Virus record (IMG/VR): IMGVR_UViG_3300015076_000011
Span: 1 to 23,648 of that record
Direction: 5' to 3' (one strand)
From: a virus
DNA: 23,648 nt
The first letter of the stretch is position 1, and every line of letters starts with the position of its first letter. Below are positions 14,495 through 20,619 of this stretch, in pieces. The position numbers and the translations under genes are program-made. The notes below the pieces were generated by a model. That model worked only from the letters and a program-made list of their open reading frames with translations, was not told where the DNA came from and did no database searches.

Positions 14495-15481
14495 ATGAGA
14501 ATTGTTTACAGGCGTGCTGACTCTCCTATGTGGTACTGCGTAGGCTCTAGAAAGTCGTGTAAAACGACCGACAAAAAGCAAGCAGAGAAGTTCGCTAAAG
14601 CAGAGCTTAATAAAGCTTGGGAGCAAAAACAGTTAGGCCAGGTGGATTACACCTGGTCAGACCTTGTACACGCATACACAGTCGCTAAAGGCGACAAGAA
14701 ATCTTTCTCAGAGGACGAACAAAAGTTTACGGTATTTGGTGAATTTCTTGGACGCAGGGATATCACCAAACTCTCGGAAATTACTACGTCGTTAGTGGCT
14801 GATTTTTCGTCACAACTCGCAACAAAGCTTGCTGGGCAAACCGTGAACGGCTATTTGATGGTAATCAACTTAATGCTCAAAGTTGGTGCACAGCGCTCTA
14901 TGTTGGTGCACAAGCCTGTAATTACTCGTATGAAATGCGTTCCAAAGCACAAAGTAGGAGAAATCCCTAAAACCGCATTAGATGCGATTATAAAGGCGTT
15001 GCCCGCTGTGATGCAGGACATAGCCACCCTTGGGGCTAACACAGGTCTACGGATCTCTAATGCGTGCGGATTGCGGTGGGAATGGATCAACAAAGATAGA
15101 ACCGTGATCGTTATTCCATCCAACTACACAAAGACGCAACGCGTGTACACAATTCCTCTTAACTCCGTTTCCCAAGCTGTGATATCGAAGAATGAGGGCA
15201 AAGACAAAGAACTTGTGTTTGTGAATGAGTGGGGGCGCGCTGTGACGCGCAACGCATTCCGTAATTGCTGGCAAAAAGCACGGGAAGCTGCAGGATACTC
15301 CGATTTTAGGCCGCACGACCTTCGGCACACGTTCGCATCCATTCACGTTCGTAACGGTACTCCTGATCGAATCCTAGCCGCCCTAGGTGGATGGTCAGGC
15401 ACTAAGATGTTAGACAGGTACGCACATTTACGTACTGAGCATTTAGCGGAGTTCGCGGAAAACTCAAACATTAAGAGTTGA
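14495..15481 (+). CDS. int: Tyrosine recombinase (phage integrase)
   Basis: 328 residues. N-terminal arm-type region at 1-50 (WYCVGSRKSCKTTDKKQAEK), SAM-like core-binding domain at about 50-150, catalytic domain from about 155. The full catalytic set is visible: R186 (TGLRISN), K213 in the beta hairpin, H274 and R277 (HDLRHTF), W300 (LGGWSG) and nucleophile Y309 (DRYAHL). It would recombine phage attP with a chromosomal attB, so the phage can lysogenise. No attachment core can be assigned without the host junction; the noncoding stretch just after it (15482-15671) is the first place to look. Confidence 0.94.
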   Translation: MRIVYRRADSPMWYCVGSRKSCKTTDKKQAEKFAKAELNKAWEQKQLGQVDYTWSDLVHAYTVAKGDKKSFSEDEQKFTVFGEFLGRRDITKLSEITTSLVADFSSQLATKLAGQTVNGYLMVINLMLKVGAQRSMLVHKPVITRMKCVPKHKVGEIPKTALDAIIKALPAVMQDIATLGANTGLRISNACGLRWEWINKDRTVIVIPSNYTKTQRVYTIPLNSVSQAVISKNEGKDKELVFVNEWGRAVTRNAFRNCWQKAREAAGYSDFRPHDLRHTFASIHVRNGTPDRILAALGGWSGTKMLDRYAHLRTEHLAEFAENSNIKS

Positions 15482-15491
15482 TTAAAACCAC

Positions 15492-15520
15492 TTGACAGTC
15501 TACTTCAAAAACTGTACTAT
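15492..15520 (+). promoter_or_regulatory. Consensus promoter with operator-like inverted repeat
   Basis: TTGACA (15492-15497), 17 bp, TACTAT (15515-15520). Most of the promoter is an inverted repeat ACAGT-N11-ACTGT (15495-15515). The 23-bp sequence 15495-15517 recurs with one mismatch inside the polymerase gene at 22772-22794, which suggests a specific binding protein. Confidence 0.77.
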
Positions 15521-15533
15521 CTTTCATCTCTGA

Positions 15534-15622
15534 GCCGCTGCTGCGGCGAAGTAAAAGTACATGCACAAAGAACCCCGGTTGGGCCGGGGTGTACAGCGGA
15601 TATAACGGCGCCCCAAGGCGCC
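15534..15622 (+). promoter_or_regulatory. Three-hairpin leader RNA
   Basis: Directly downstream of the promoter's start site come three clean hairpins: GCCGC-TGCT-GCGGC (15534-15547), ACCCCGG-TTGGG-CCGGGGT (15572-15590) and GGCGCC-CCAA-GGCGCC (15607-15622). None is followed by a T-run. A leader of this kind could serve antitermination (put-like), RNA stability or an RNA-based control; the sequence does not say which. Confidence 0.5.
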
Positions 15623-15707
15623 TAGATATGTATATAAATTACAGTGTACTAACTAAACAGAGGTAAAACGAATGACTTATAATGCTCAACAGCAAGGAGC
15701 CTGCGCC

Positions 15708-16007
15708 ATGACCTACAACCCTGACACCGTGAGGTGGTACGTGTGGGATGAGGAAGGTAACCAAGAAGACGGCATGGAACTTGTGTCTGCCTCCGACTAT
15801 GACGCCGTGCGCGCCGAGCGCGACGCCATCGACGCGGACCACGCGAAGCTGCTCAGGAAGTATCGGGAGCTTGAGGCAGATAACGAGCGCCTTCTGTCGC
15901 TGGTTTGCCAGTGGTCGGAAAGTTGCACCGGGCGGCACGGGTCGCAAATGCAGTGCGTCGAAACGCCGTTTGCGGAGGGTGGCTCGCAGTCGGGAAAAAT
16001 AGTGTGA
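15708..16007 (+). CDS. Small coiled-coil protein before the methyltransferase
   Basis: 99 residues from the ATG at 15708, which has AAGGAG 8 bases before it. An in-frame ATG at 15672 with GAGG also has a good RBS; it adds 12 residues and repeats the start MTYN, as if a start region had been duplicated. Middle part coiled coil (RAERDAIDADHAKLLRKYRE). Its end lies in a 20-bp direct repeat and overlaps the GTG of the methyltransferase (GTGA), so the last residues (SGKIV) were probably created when the cassette came in. Function unknown. Confidence 0.6.
   Translation: MTYNPDTVRWYVWDEEGNQEDGMELVSASDYDAVRAERDAIDADHAKLLRKYRELEADNERLLSLVCQWSESCTGRHGSQMQCVETPFAEGGSQSGKIV
15979..15998 (+). repeat. Left copy of 20-bp direct repeat flanking the methyltransferase
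   Basis: GTGGCTCGCAGTCGGGAAAA, identical to 17002-17021, exactly 1023 bp apart. The left copy is the last coding part of the coiled-coil gene. The pair brackets the methyltransferase gene precisely. Confidence 0.85.
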
Positions 16008-16969
16008 GTAAAGCGTACTACAACGAGAACGATCCGAAAGCTGCCGCATGGCTACGCGAATTGATCAAAGTCGGCGCCATTGCATCCGGCACTGTAGACG
16101 AACGAAGCATAGAGGACGTGACACCAAATGACCTGCGAGACTTTACCCAACACCATTTCTTCGCCGGTATCGGAGGATGGAGTTACGCCTTACGATTGGC
16201 TGGATGGCCCGACGACCGCGCCGTCTGGACCGGAAGCTGCCCATGCCAACCTTTCAGCGCGGCAGGCAAAGGCGGCGGGGTCACTGATGAGCGGCATCTA
16301 TGGCCCGCGCTCCACCATCTTATCCGACTCTGCCGCCCTAGCGTCGTCTTTGGAGAGCAGGTTGCGAGCAAGGACGGCCTCGGCTGGCTCGACACTGTTC
16401 AAGCTGACTTGGAAGGTGCGGGTTACGCCTGCGGGGCGTTCGATCTGTGCGCTGCGGGCGTCGGGGCACCGCACATCCGGCAGCGGCTTTACTTCGTGGC
16501 CCACGACAACCGCAGTGGACGGCAAGCGCGGAGACAAGCCGGCGCGGCCTTGGGACACGGGGAAGCCGTTGCCGCAGATAGCTGCGCTATCTGTGTGGCC
16601 GATTCCTCGAGCCAACAACCACACCGGGATCGGGACGCGAGGCGAAGGCGGGGAGAACCTGCAGACGGCAGCGTCATGGGCCACGCCCACGGTACGGGAT
16701 CACAAGCACGGGCCGAGCATCGGGACGGTGCCGACGAATGGCTTGCTGGGCCGTCACGTGTGGGCCACTGGGCCAATGCCGAATTCATCCCTTGCACAGA
16801 CGGGAAAGCCCGGCCAATTGAACCCGGCACATTCCCGCTGGCTCATGGGATACCCCACCGTGTGGGACTCCTGCGGGGCTACGGGAATGCAATCGTGCCG
16901 CAAGTCGCCGCGCAGTTCGTGAGCGCCTACTTGGATTGTTCAACTGCCACAAAAAAGGCCAAGCCATGA
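16004..16969 (+). CDS. DNA (cytosine-5) methyltransferase
   Basis: 321 residues from GTG 16004, chosen because it overlaps the preceding stop; the N-terminus SKAYYNENDPKAAAWLREL is the usual one for this phage group. Motif I FFAGIGG (52-58) binds AdoMet; motif IV PCQ (80-82) carries catalytic C81; motif VI is EQV (118-120) instead of the common ENV; motif VIII RQRL (159-162); motif X GYGNAIVPQVAAQF (292-305). The variable target-recognition part lies at about 168-260. No endonuclease partner is seen, so it probably protects phage DNA from host restriction. GC is far above that of the integrase and replication genes, and direct repeats flank it, both signs of transfer. A second long frame overlaps it (16287-16922). 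Confidence 0.93.
   Translation: MSKAYYNENDPKAAAWLRELIKVGAIASGTVDERSIEDVTPNDLRDFTQHHFFAGIGGWSYALRLAGWPDDRAVWTGSCPCQPFSAAGKGGGVTDERHLWPALHHLIRLCRPSVVFGEQVASKDGLGWLDTVQADLEGAGYACGAFDLCAAGVGAPHIRQRLYFVAHDNRSGRQARRQAGAALGHGEAVAADSCAICVADSSSQQPHRDRDARRRRGEPADGSVMGHAHGTGSQARAEHRDGADEWLAGPSRVGHWANAEFIPCTDGKARPIEPGTFPLAHGIPHRVGLLRGYGNAIVPQVAAQFVSAYLDCSTATKKAKP
16287..16922 (+). CDS. Overlapping frame inside the methyltransferase gene, family-like
   Basis: In the +1 frame of the methyltransferase, 211 codons run from ATG 16287 (open back to an ATG at 16128) to TGA 16922. The product has motifs I know from proteins annotated in other phages and prophages: LTWKVRVTPAGRSICALRAS, SWPTTTA, WATPTVRDHKHG, NGLLGRHVW and QLNPAHSRWLMGYPTVWDSC. 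ICALRAS...TSGSGF is read from the DNA of methyltransferase motif VIII, and the C-terminal SCRKSPRSS from motif X. So either a real overprinted gene exists or the similarity is a by-product of methyltransferase conservation. GGCGGGG 6 bases before the ATG is a fair RBS. Function unknown. Confidence 0.35.
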   Translation: MSGIYGPRSTILSDSAALASSLESRLRARTASAGSTLFKLTWKVRVTPAGRSICALRASGHRTSGSGFTSWPTTTAVDGKRGDKPARPWDTGKPLPQIAALSVWPIPRANNHTGIGTRGEGGENLQTAASWATPTVRDHKHGPSIGTVPTNGLLGRHVWATGPMPNSSLAQTGKPGQLNPAHSRWLMGYPTVWDSCGATGMQSCRKSPRSS

Positions 16970-17115
16970 GAGCACCCTGGATCATTCTTGCGATGCTGCT
17001 TGTGGCTCGCAGTCGGGAAAAGATTGATATGCACAGACTTACTCGAAGTGACGGGCGAGTAACCGGCTGGTCGCGCCAGGTCAGCTGCCCACGGGCGGAA
17101 CTCGTCTCCTTATGA
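16966..17115 (+). CDS. Possible 49-residue peptide over the right direct repeat
   Basis: The ATG overlaps the methyltransferase stop and the stop overlaps the ATG of the next gene, so it bridges the two. It begins MRAPWIILAMLLVARSREKI: a short hydrophobic segment (PWIILAMLLVA) then basic residues. It crosses the right copy of the direct repeat, in a different frame from the left copy, so it may be a chance product of the cassette junction. Confidence 0.42.
   Translation: MRAPWIILAMLLVARSREKIDMHRLTRSDGRVTGWSRQVSCPRAELVSL
17002..17021 (+). repeat. Right copy of 20-bp direct repeat
   Basis: Identical to 15979-15998. Recombination between the copies would remove exactly the methyltransferase unit and leave the coiled-coil gene ending ...SGKD instead of ...SGKIV. 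Confidence 0.85.
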
Positions 17116-17465
17116 CTAAAAAGACTTTACAAGAAATGGGCGTACCACTTGAGGTCGCTTCATACATTCTAAAACTCGAAACAAACCTCAGGGAAGTGCG
17201 CCGAGAAGGCCAGCACGGAAAAGCACGCCGGATCATCGACGAGGCTCTTGGGGATACTTGGGAACAAGAAAATGGTTATACGCGCATGAAAGGCGGCTAT
17301 TTAAAAGTATTGGCATTAGAAAGTCGGTTGGATTATTTATTAAACAGGCTAATTGCGTCAGTTCGTGTTGATGAAAGGGCGCATACGCAATACACCATTG
17401 AGGAAGTTGTCGAGATCAAGCAGTCAATTCTTAATACTGTGGAAAAGATCACATATAGGGCTTGA
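17112..17465 (+). CDS. Helical protein of unknown function
   Basis: 117 residues, starting at an ATGA overlap with the preceding peptide. Mostly helical and charged (LETNLREVRREGQHGKARRI), no Cys and no recognised domain. GC falls again here relative to the methyltransferase, so it belongs to the older backbone. Its stop lies inside the palindromic promoter region of the next transcript. Confidence 0.65.
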   Translation: MTKKTLQEMGVPLEVASYILKLETNLREVRREGQHGKARRIIDEALGDTWEQENGYTRMKGGYLKVLALESRLDYLLNRLIASVRVDERAHTQYTIEEVVEIKQSILNTVEKITYRA

Positions 17466-17491
17466 CACCCTATAGGGTTATATGGCCTAAT
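17454..17491 (+). promoter_or_regulatory. Promoter within tandem palindromes, operator candidate
   Basis: TTGACA (17462-17467) is bracketed by the inverted repeat TATAGGG (17454-17460) and CCCTATA (17468-17474). The right arm is also part of a second palindrome CCCTATAGGG (17468-17477). The -10 is poor: CCTAAT at 18 bp. It precedes a two-gene unit that ends with an HTH protein, so autoregulation is a natural reading. Confidence 0.6.
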
Positions 17492-17516
17492 AGCCTCACT
17501 AACCAAGGAGATCGAG

Positions 17517-17657
17517 ATGAGCAAATACACCGTTGAACACTTCCCGCAATATCGTCACCCTTTCGTGGTGTGTGACAGCACCACCGGCAAGCGCCTTGAG
17601 GCGTTCAACACTCGGCAAGCCGCCGACGCCAGGGCGAAAGCCCTGGAAGCGGTATGA
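17517..17657 (+). CDS. Small protein co-transcribed with the HTH gene, 46 residues
   Basis: ATG 17517 with AAGGAG 6 bases before it, an excellent RBS. 46 residues: a beta-like start (KYTVEHFPQYRHPFVVCDST) and a helical Ala-rich end (RQAADARAKALEAV). High GC. ATGA overlap with the following HTH gene. Unknown function. Confidence 0.65.
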   Translation: MSKYTVEHFPQYRHPFVVCDSTTGKRLEAFNTRQAADARAKALEAV

Positions 17658-17890
17658 CCGCCTTACAACTGCAACGCCTGTTAGACCGCGCTGGACTCTC
17701 ACAGCGCGGCGCAGCCAAGTCTCTAGAGATCAACGAGAGGACCATGCGTAAGTACGTCTCTGGCGATTTACCAATACCCCGAACCGTGGAGTACGCCATT
17801 CAGTGGGTATGCTCTCAATCGATCACCGAAGCCAACCCCGTCACGCTGGCCGACGCCAGCAAGGGGGAATCAAATAGGCAAAAACCTTGA
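17654..17890 (+). CDS. Cro/XRE-like HTH transcriptional regulator
   Basis: 78 residues. A helix-turn-helix at about 15-36 (LSQRGAAKSLEINERTMRKY) is followed by VSGDLPIPRTV, as in small Cro-like and phage XRE proteins. It probably binds DNA as a dimer. The nearest palindromic sites are TATAGGG-N7-CCCTATA at the start of its own transcript. It may repress early transcription or act against the regulator at 12380-12727; which of the two is the lysogeny repressor cannot be told from sequence. Confidence 0.8.
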   Translation: MTALQLQRLLDRAGLSQRGAAKSLEINERTMRKYVSGDLPIPRTVEYAIQWVCSQSITEANPVTLADASKGESNRQKP

Positions 17891-17914
17891 CGAGTGCCGT
17901 ACAAAAACTATACT
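17887..17914 (+). promoter_or_regulatory. Sigma70-type promoter
   Basis: TTGACG (17887-17892), 16 bp, TATACT (17909-17914), with AAAAACTATACTA resembling AAAAACTGTACTA of the promoter at 15492. It overlaps the stop of the HTH gene and drives the gene at 17945. Confidence 0.66.
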
Positions 17915-17944
17915 AGACAAACTGAACAAAACACAAGGAAAAAC

Positions 17945-18121
17945 ATGGACAGGGAAATGACAGCAGCCGAAATTACAGGCACCTACAAAAATGTGACGAA
18001 GATTAAAAACCACGACGAACGTATTTCCGAAGCTATTACCGAGTGTGAAAAAGCATTTGCGGCGTACCGAGCTGCGAAGGGCATCACAGTTAAAAACGTA
18101 CACGATTTGCACAGTACTTGA
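17945..18121 (+). CDS. Small early protein, 58 residues
   Basis: 58 residues from ATG 17945, which has AAGGA 5 bases before it and lies about 24 bases after the expected transcript start; an upstream in-frame ATG at 17894 lies inside the promoter and is excluded. Helical and charged (TAAEITGTYKNVTKIKNHDE; ECEKAFAAYRAAKG). Unknown function. The gap 18122-18275 shows only a weak promoter-like TTGATA (18129) with TTTAGA 17 bp on. Confidence 0.62.
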   Translation: MDREMTAAEITGTYKNVTKIKNHDERISEAITECEKAFAAYRAAKGITVKNVHDLHST

Positions 18122-18275
18122 TAAGTACTTGATACTAATAAGGCACACCAGTTTAGACAGTATTGCATGTGTACACAAGAGCAGGTTTTTCTAGTGAAAC
18201 AGGCTTCTGGTTTAGCGTTTTCCACAACATAACTCTAGTTCGCTCAGTAAATTAACTAAACAAGGCACTTCCTTG

Positions 18276-18482
18276 ATGTACAAAATCCTCACAGGAGACA
18301 CGGCGAATATGGACCCTAACGACGACACAGAAGAGAACGAAGACATGCTTTCACTCGATGATTACGACTCAGGTGCAGAGCTTGATTTTGACCGCATGTC
18401 GGTCAGAAACTGGCTACTAGACAACGTGAACGATGACCTGAGCTTGGAAGAATTGATTGATTCACTCGGCGAGGATTACTAA
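18276..18482 (+). CDS. Very acidic small protein, possible DNA mimic
   Basis: 68 residues from ATG 18276 (57 if the in-frame ATG at 18309, with AGGAG 11 bases upstream, is used). 22 of 68 residues are Asp or Glu against 3 Lys/Arg, spread along the chain (LSLDDYDSGAELDFDRMSVR; NVNDDLSLEELIDSLGEDY). This composition, size and early position recall DNA-mimic anti-defence proteins such as T7 Ocr, but there is no sequence similarity I can point to. Next to a solitary methyltransferase this would be a second anti-restriction layer. Confidence 0.65.
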   Translation: MYKILTGDTANMDPNDDTEENEDMLSLDDYDSGAELDFDRMSVRNWLLDNVNDDLSLEELIDSLGEDY

Positions 18483-18599
18483 GTGGAACCGTCCCGCTTG
18501 TTTAACTTATTTGAGTCATTAGCGCTTATCCTAGGGTGCGCCTTTATTGGCTTTGCGATCGTTAGTTTGATGGCTGTCGCCGTGTTGGGCTTAGCCTAA
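18483..18599 (+). CDS. Small single-pass membrane peptide
   Basis: GTG 18483 immediately after the preceding stop, with GAGG 8 bases before it; 38 residues. After a short start (VEPSRLFNLFESLA) residues 15-38 are one long hydrophobic segment (LILGCAFIGFAIVSLMAVAV). No charged C-terminus, so not a typical holin. Probably an inner-membrane peptide with a role in host takeover or exclusion; unknown. Confidence 0.55.
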   Translation: MEPSRLFNLFESLALILGCAFIGFAIVSLMAVAVLGLA

Positions 18600-18820
18600 T
18601 GGCCGCTAAAACAGAGCTACGCAAGTCTGCCGTCTTGCCTGTCCACATGGCTAACTTCCCGGCTGGAAGGATGCTGGCTAATCCTGGCGGGGCGCCGCAA
18701 GTGGTTTCAGGCGGATTCTTTGGGACGCCTCCTACCGATTTTGGGCTGTATTTTGGTTCAAACGGAGTTAATACGGCATATCCGTTTGCTAGCTTCGATT
18801 TCTTTAGGCTCACACTGTGA
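18599..18820 (+). CDS. Small protein upstream of primase, unknown function
   Basis: 73 residues; the ATG overlaps the preceding stop (TAATG) and the stop overlaps the GTG of primase. Gly/Pro/Phe-rich C-terminal half (GGFFGTPPTDFGLYFGSNG), no recognised domain. Coupling on both sides supports expression with the replication genes. Confidence 0.58.
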   Translation: MAAKTELRKSAVLPVHMANFPAGRMLANPGGAPQVVSGGFFGTPPTDFGLYFGSNGVNTAYPFASFDFFRLTL

Positions 18821-19644
18821 GCTATCCAAACGCAATTGAGTTGCTTGCAATACACACGCCTAACGGGACTACGGAGCGGCATGTATGCCCTAAATGCCTT
18901 GGCGGTATTACTAAAGAAAGTTCTTTGTCTTTGACTCGGGACGATGCTGGCGTCCTACATTGGATATGTTTTCGTGCGTCGTGCGGCTATAAAGGAGGCC
19001 CACGGGCTACGCGCCCTTTACACGCTGTAAAGCGGGTTAACGAGCCTAGAGTCTACACGCACCAGCTAGCGTCTTTGGGGCCATTCCAAGAGCGAATCAT
19101 AAGTGAGAGGTTCCCGGCCATAAACACAGGGCACATTTTTTACAATACCGCGACGTATCGGTTTGTATTACCTATCCTTGGGCCTAAAATTGGGCAAATG
19201 CGGGGCTATATCGCTAAATCCCTTTCCGGGGAAACGCCTAAATCTCTTACGTATAACGAGCGACCGGCCGAGCCGTTTATTCACTTCGCGTATCCTAAAG
19301 AGAAAGCGTGTGTAGCCGTAATTGTAGAAGATTGGTTTTCGGCAGAAGCGTGCGCTAGCGCGGGCTATGTAGGTGTGTGCATAAACGGGACAAATATCAA
19401 TCAATTCATTATTGACGAAGTAAAAGAATTAAATAAGTTTGTTGTGTTCGCACTAGATTCAGATGCGTTTGGAAAAGCGGTTTCTTACAAGAACAGATTC
19501 GCAGAACAATTCCAAGTCGGGTGTGCAGTAGTTAAACTAGACCGGGACTTGAAGTTTGAGACCGCCGAAAAGATTAAGGAAATAATAAATGGTGTCAGAA
19601 AAATTGCTGCTGGCTGCGATCATAAAGGACAGAAAAGCGCATGA
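18817..19644 (+). CDS. DNA primase, zinc-finger and TOPRIM
   Basis: 275 residues from GTG 18817, overlapping the preceding stop. An N-terminal zinc site C24-x2-C27 and C51-x4-C56 reads template. The TOPRIM fold follows, with catalytic E171 (VIVEDWFSAEA) and the acidic pair D214/D216 (ALDSDAFG). It has no helicase part, so it is a stand-alone primase, working with the DnaB-like helicase encoded next. The region 60-160 matches the RNA-polymerase-like domain of T7-type primases only loosely. Its last 56 bases overlap the helicase gene. Confidence 0.86.
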   Translation: MSYPNAIELLAIHTPNGTTERHVCPKCLGGITKESSLSLTRDDAGVLHWICFRASCGYKGGPRATRPLHAVKRVNEPRVYTHQLASLGPFQERIISERFPAINTGHIFYNTATYRFVLPILGPKIGQMRGYIAKSLSGETPKSLTYNERPAEPFIHFAYPKEKACVAVIVEDWFSAEACASAGYVGVCINGTNINQFIIDEVKELNKFVVFALDSDAFGKAVSYKNRFAEQFQVGCAVVKLDRDLKFETAEKIKEIINGVRKIAAGCDHKGQKSA

Positions 19645-20617
19645 AACAATTAGATCAATCGGAACAGAACTTAGTTTTGGCCCGATCGGTAATTCTATAT
19701 ACAGAACTGTTGAGAAATATTACGACACTGACCCGGACGTTAACTGTGTTGCGCGAGAATTTCTCGAAAGCTGGATTGACACAGAATTTAAGGATAACGG
19801 AAAACCTGCTAGCGCACATAGACAGTATCTCGCAGAGTTGCCGAGCGATGTATCCGCAAGATCAATTACAGAGCTTGCGCGACAAGTCCGTCAACACGTT
19901 GTCGGCACCGAACTTTCCCTCGCTCTGGCCAACGGATCAGACGAAGAAGTCACGCAAAAGCTTATCCAAGAATACCAAGCAATCAGAAACGGAGAGACCG
20001 CAACTCGAAATGTCCGAAGCGAACTGATTGACGTTCTTGATACGGCGGACTTGCTAGAGGAAAACTCAGATGTCGAATACATCAAACTTTGGCCCAAACC
20101 ACTTAACGATCGTTTGGACGGCGGATGCCTAAGAGGTCACCATATCCTTTGCTTCGCGCGTCCTGAAACTGGGAAAACACTGTTTTCAATTAACCTCGTC
20201 GCCGGATTCATCGCACAAGGATTGCAAGTCCTGTATGTCGGAAACGAAGAACCCGCAGCCGATATCCGGGACAGAATCCGGGGACGGTTGCTCAAAACTT
20301 CGCGACAAAGTATTCGAAGTAACAGGGCGGGCTTTGCATCTAGGCTTGCTAGCGGACTTGCTGGCGGAGCGCGGATACTAGGAAGCTCCAGTTTCACCGA
20401 AATGCGAGCATGTCTGGCAAGCTCTGCCGAAGTTAATCCACGTAAAATGGACGTAGTAGTCATTGATCAAGTGCGGAATATGCGGCTTAGGTCAGAGGGT
20501 AGAACAGCGGAACTAGAAGCGGCTGGCATTGAAGCTAGGGCCATAGCAAAAGAGTTTAACGTTTTGGTAATCAGCATCACGCAACATCTGACTCGGCTAC
20601 AGGGAAAGTCTATTTAG
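19589..20617 (+). CDS. DnaB-like replicative helicase, main part
   Basis: 342 residues, AAGGA 8 bases before ATG 19589. N-terminal helical domain (1-160), then a RecA-type motor: Walker A ARPETGKT (190-197, first Gly replaced by Ala), a conserved GNEEP (218-222), Walker B VVVIDQ (289-294), and SITQ (329-332, sensor-like). It ends early at TAG 20615, before the C-terminal core strands, which are encoded in the -1 frame (20620-20805). A GGGAAAG heptamer in the right phase lies at 20601-20607. A second doubtful stretch is residues 237-262: in the +1 frame after the AAAA run at 20294-20297 the DNA reads KLRDKVFEVTG and LADLLAERGY, more helicase-like than the main frame. Indels may therefore be present. 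Confidence 0.85.
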   Translation: MVSEKLLLAAIIKDRKAHETIRSIGTELSFGPIGNSIYRTVEKYYDTDPDVNCVAREFLESWIDTEFKDNGKPASAHRQYLAELPSDVSARSITELARQVRQHVVGTELSLALANGSDEEVTQKLIQEYQAIRNGETATRNVRSELIDVLDTADLLEENSDVEYIKLWPKPLNDRLDGGCLRGHHILCFARPETGKTLFSINLVAGFIAQGLQVLYVGNEEPAADIRDRIRGRLLKTSRQSIRSNRAGFASRLASGLAGGARILGSSSFTEMRACLASSAEVNPRKMDVVVIDQVRNMRLRSEGRTAELEAAGIEARAIAKEFNVLVISITQHLTRLQGKSI

Positions 20618-20619
20618 AA

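Noticed and set aside
16298-16830. Two antisense frames (130 and 113 codons) in the methyltransferase
   Set aside because: Expected in high-GC coding DNA; no motif recognised and no RBS support.
19641-20027. 128-codon plus-strand frame starting at the primase stop
   Set aside because: Fully inside the helicase N-terminal region, whose own frame has good RBS and family character; the product looks like a frame shadow despite the ATGA overlap.
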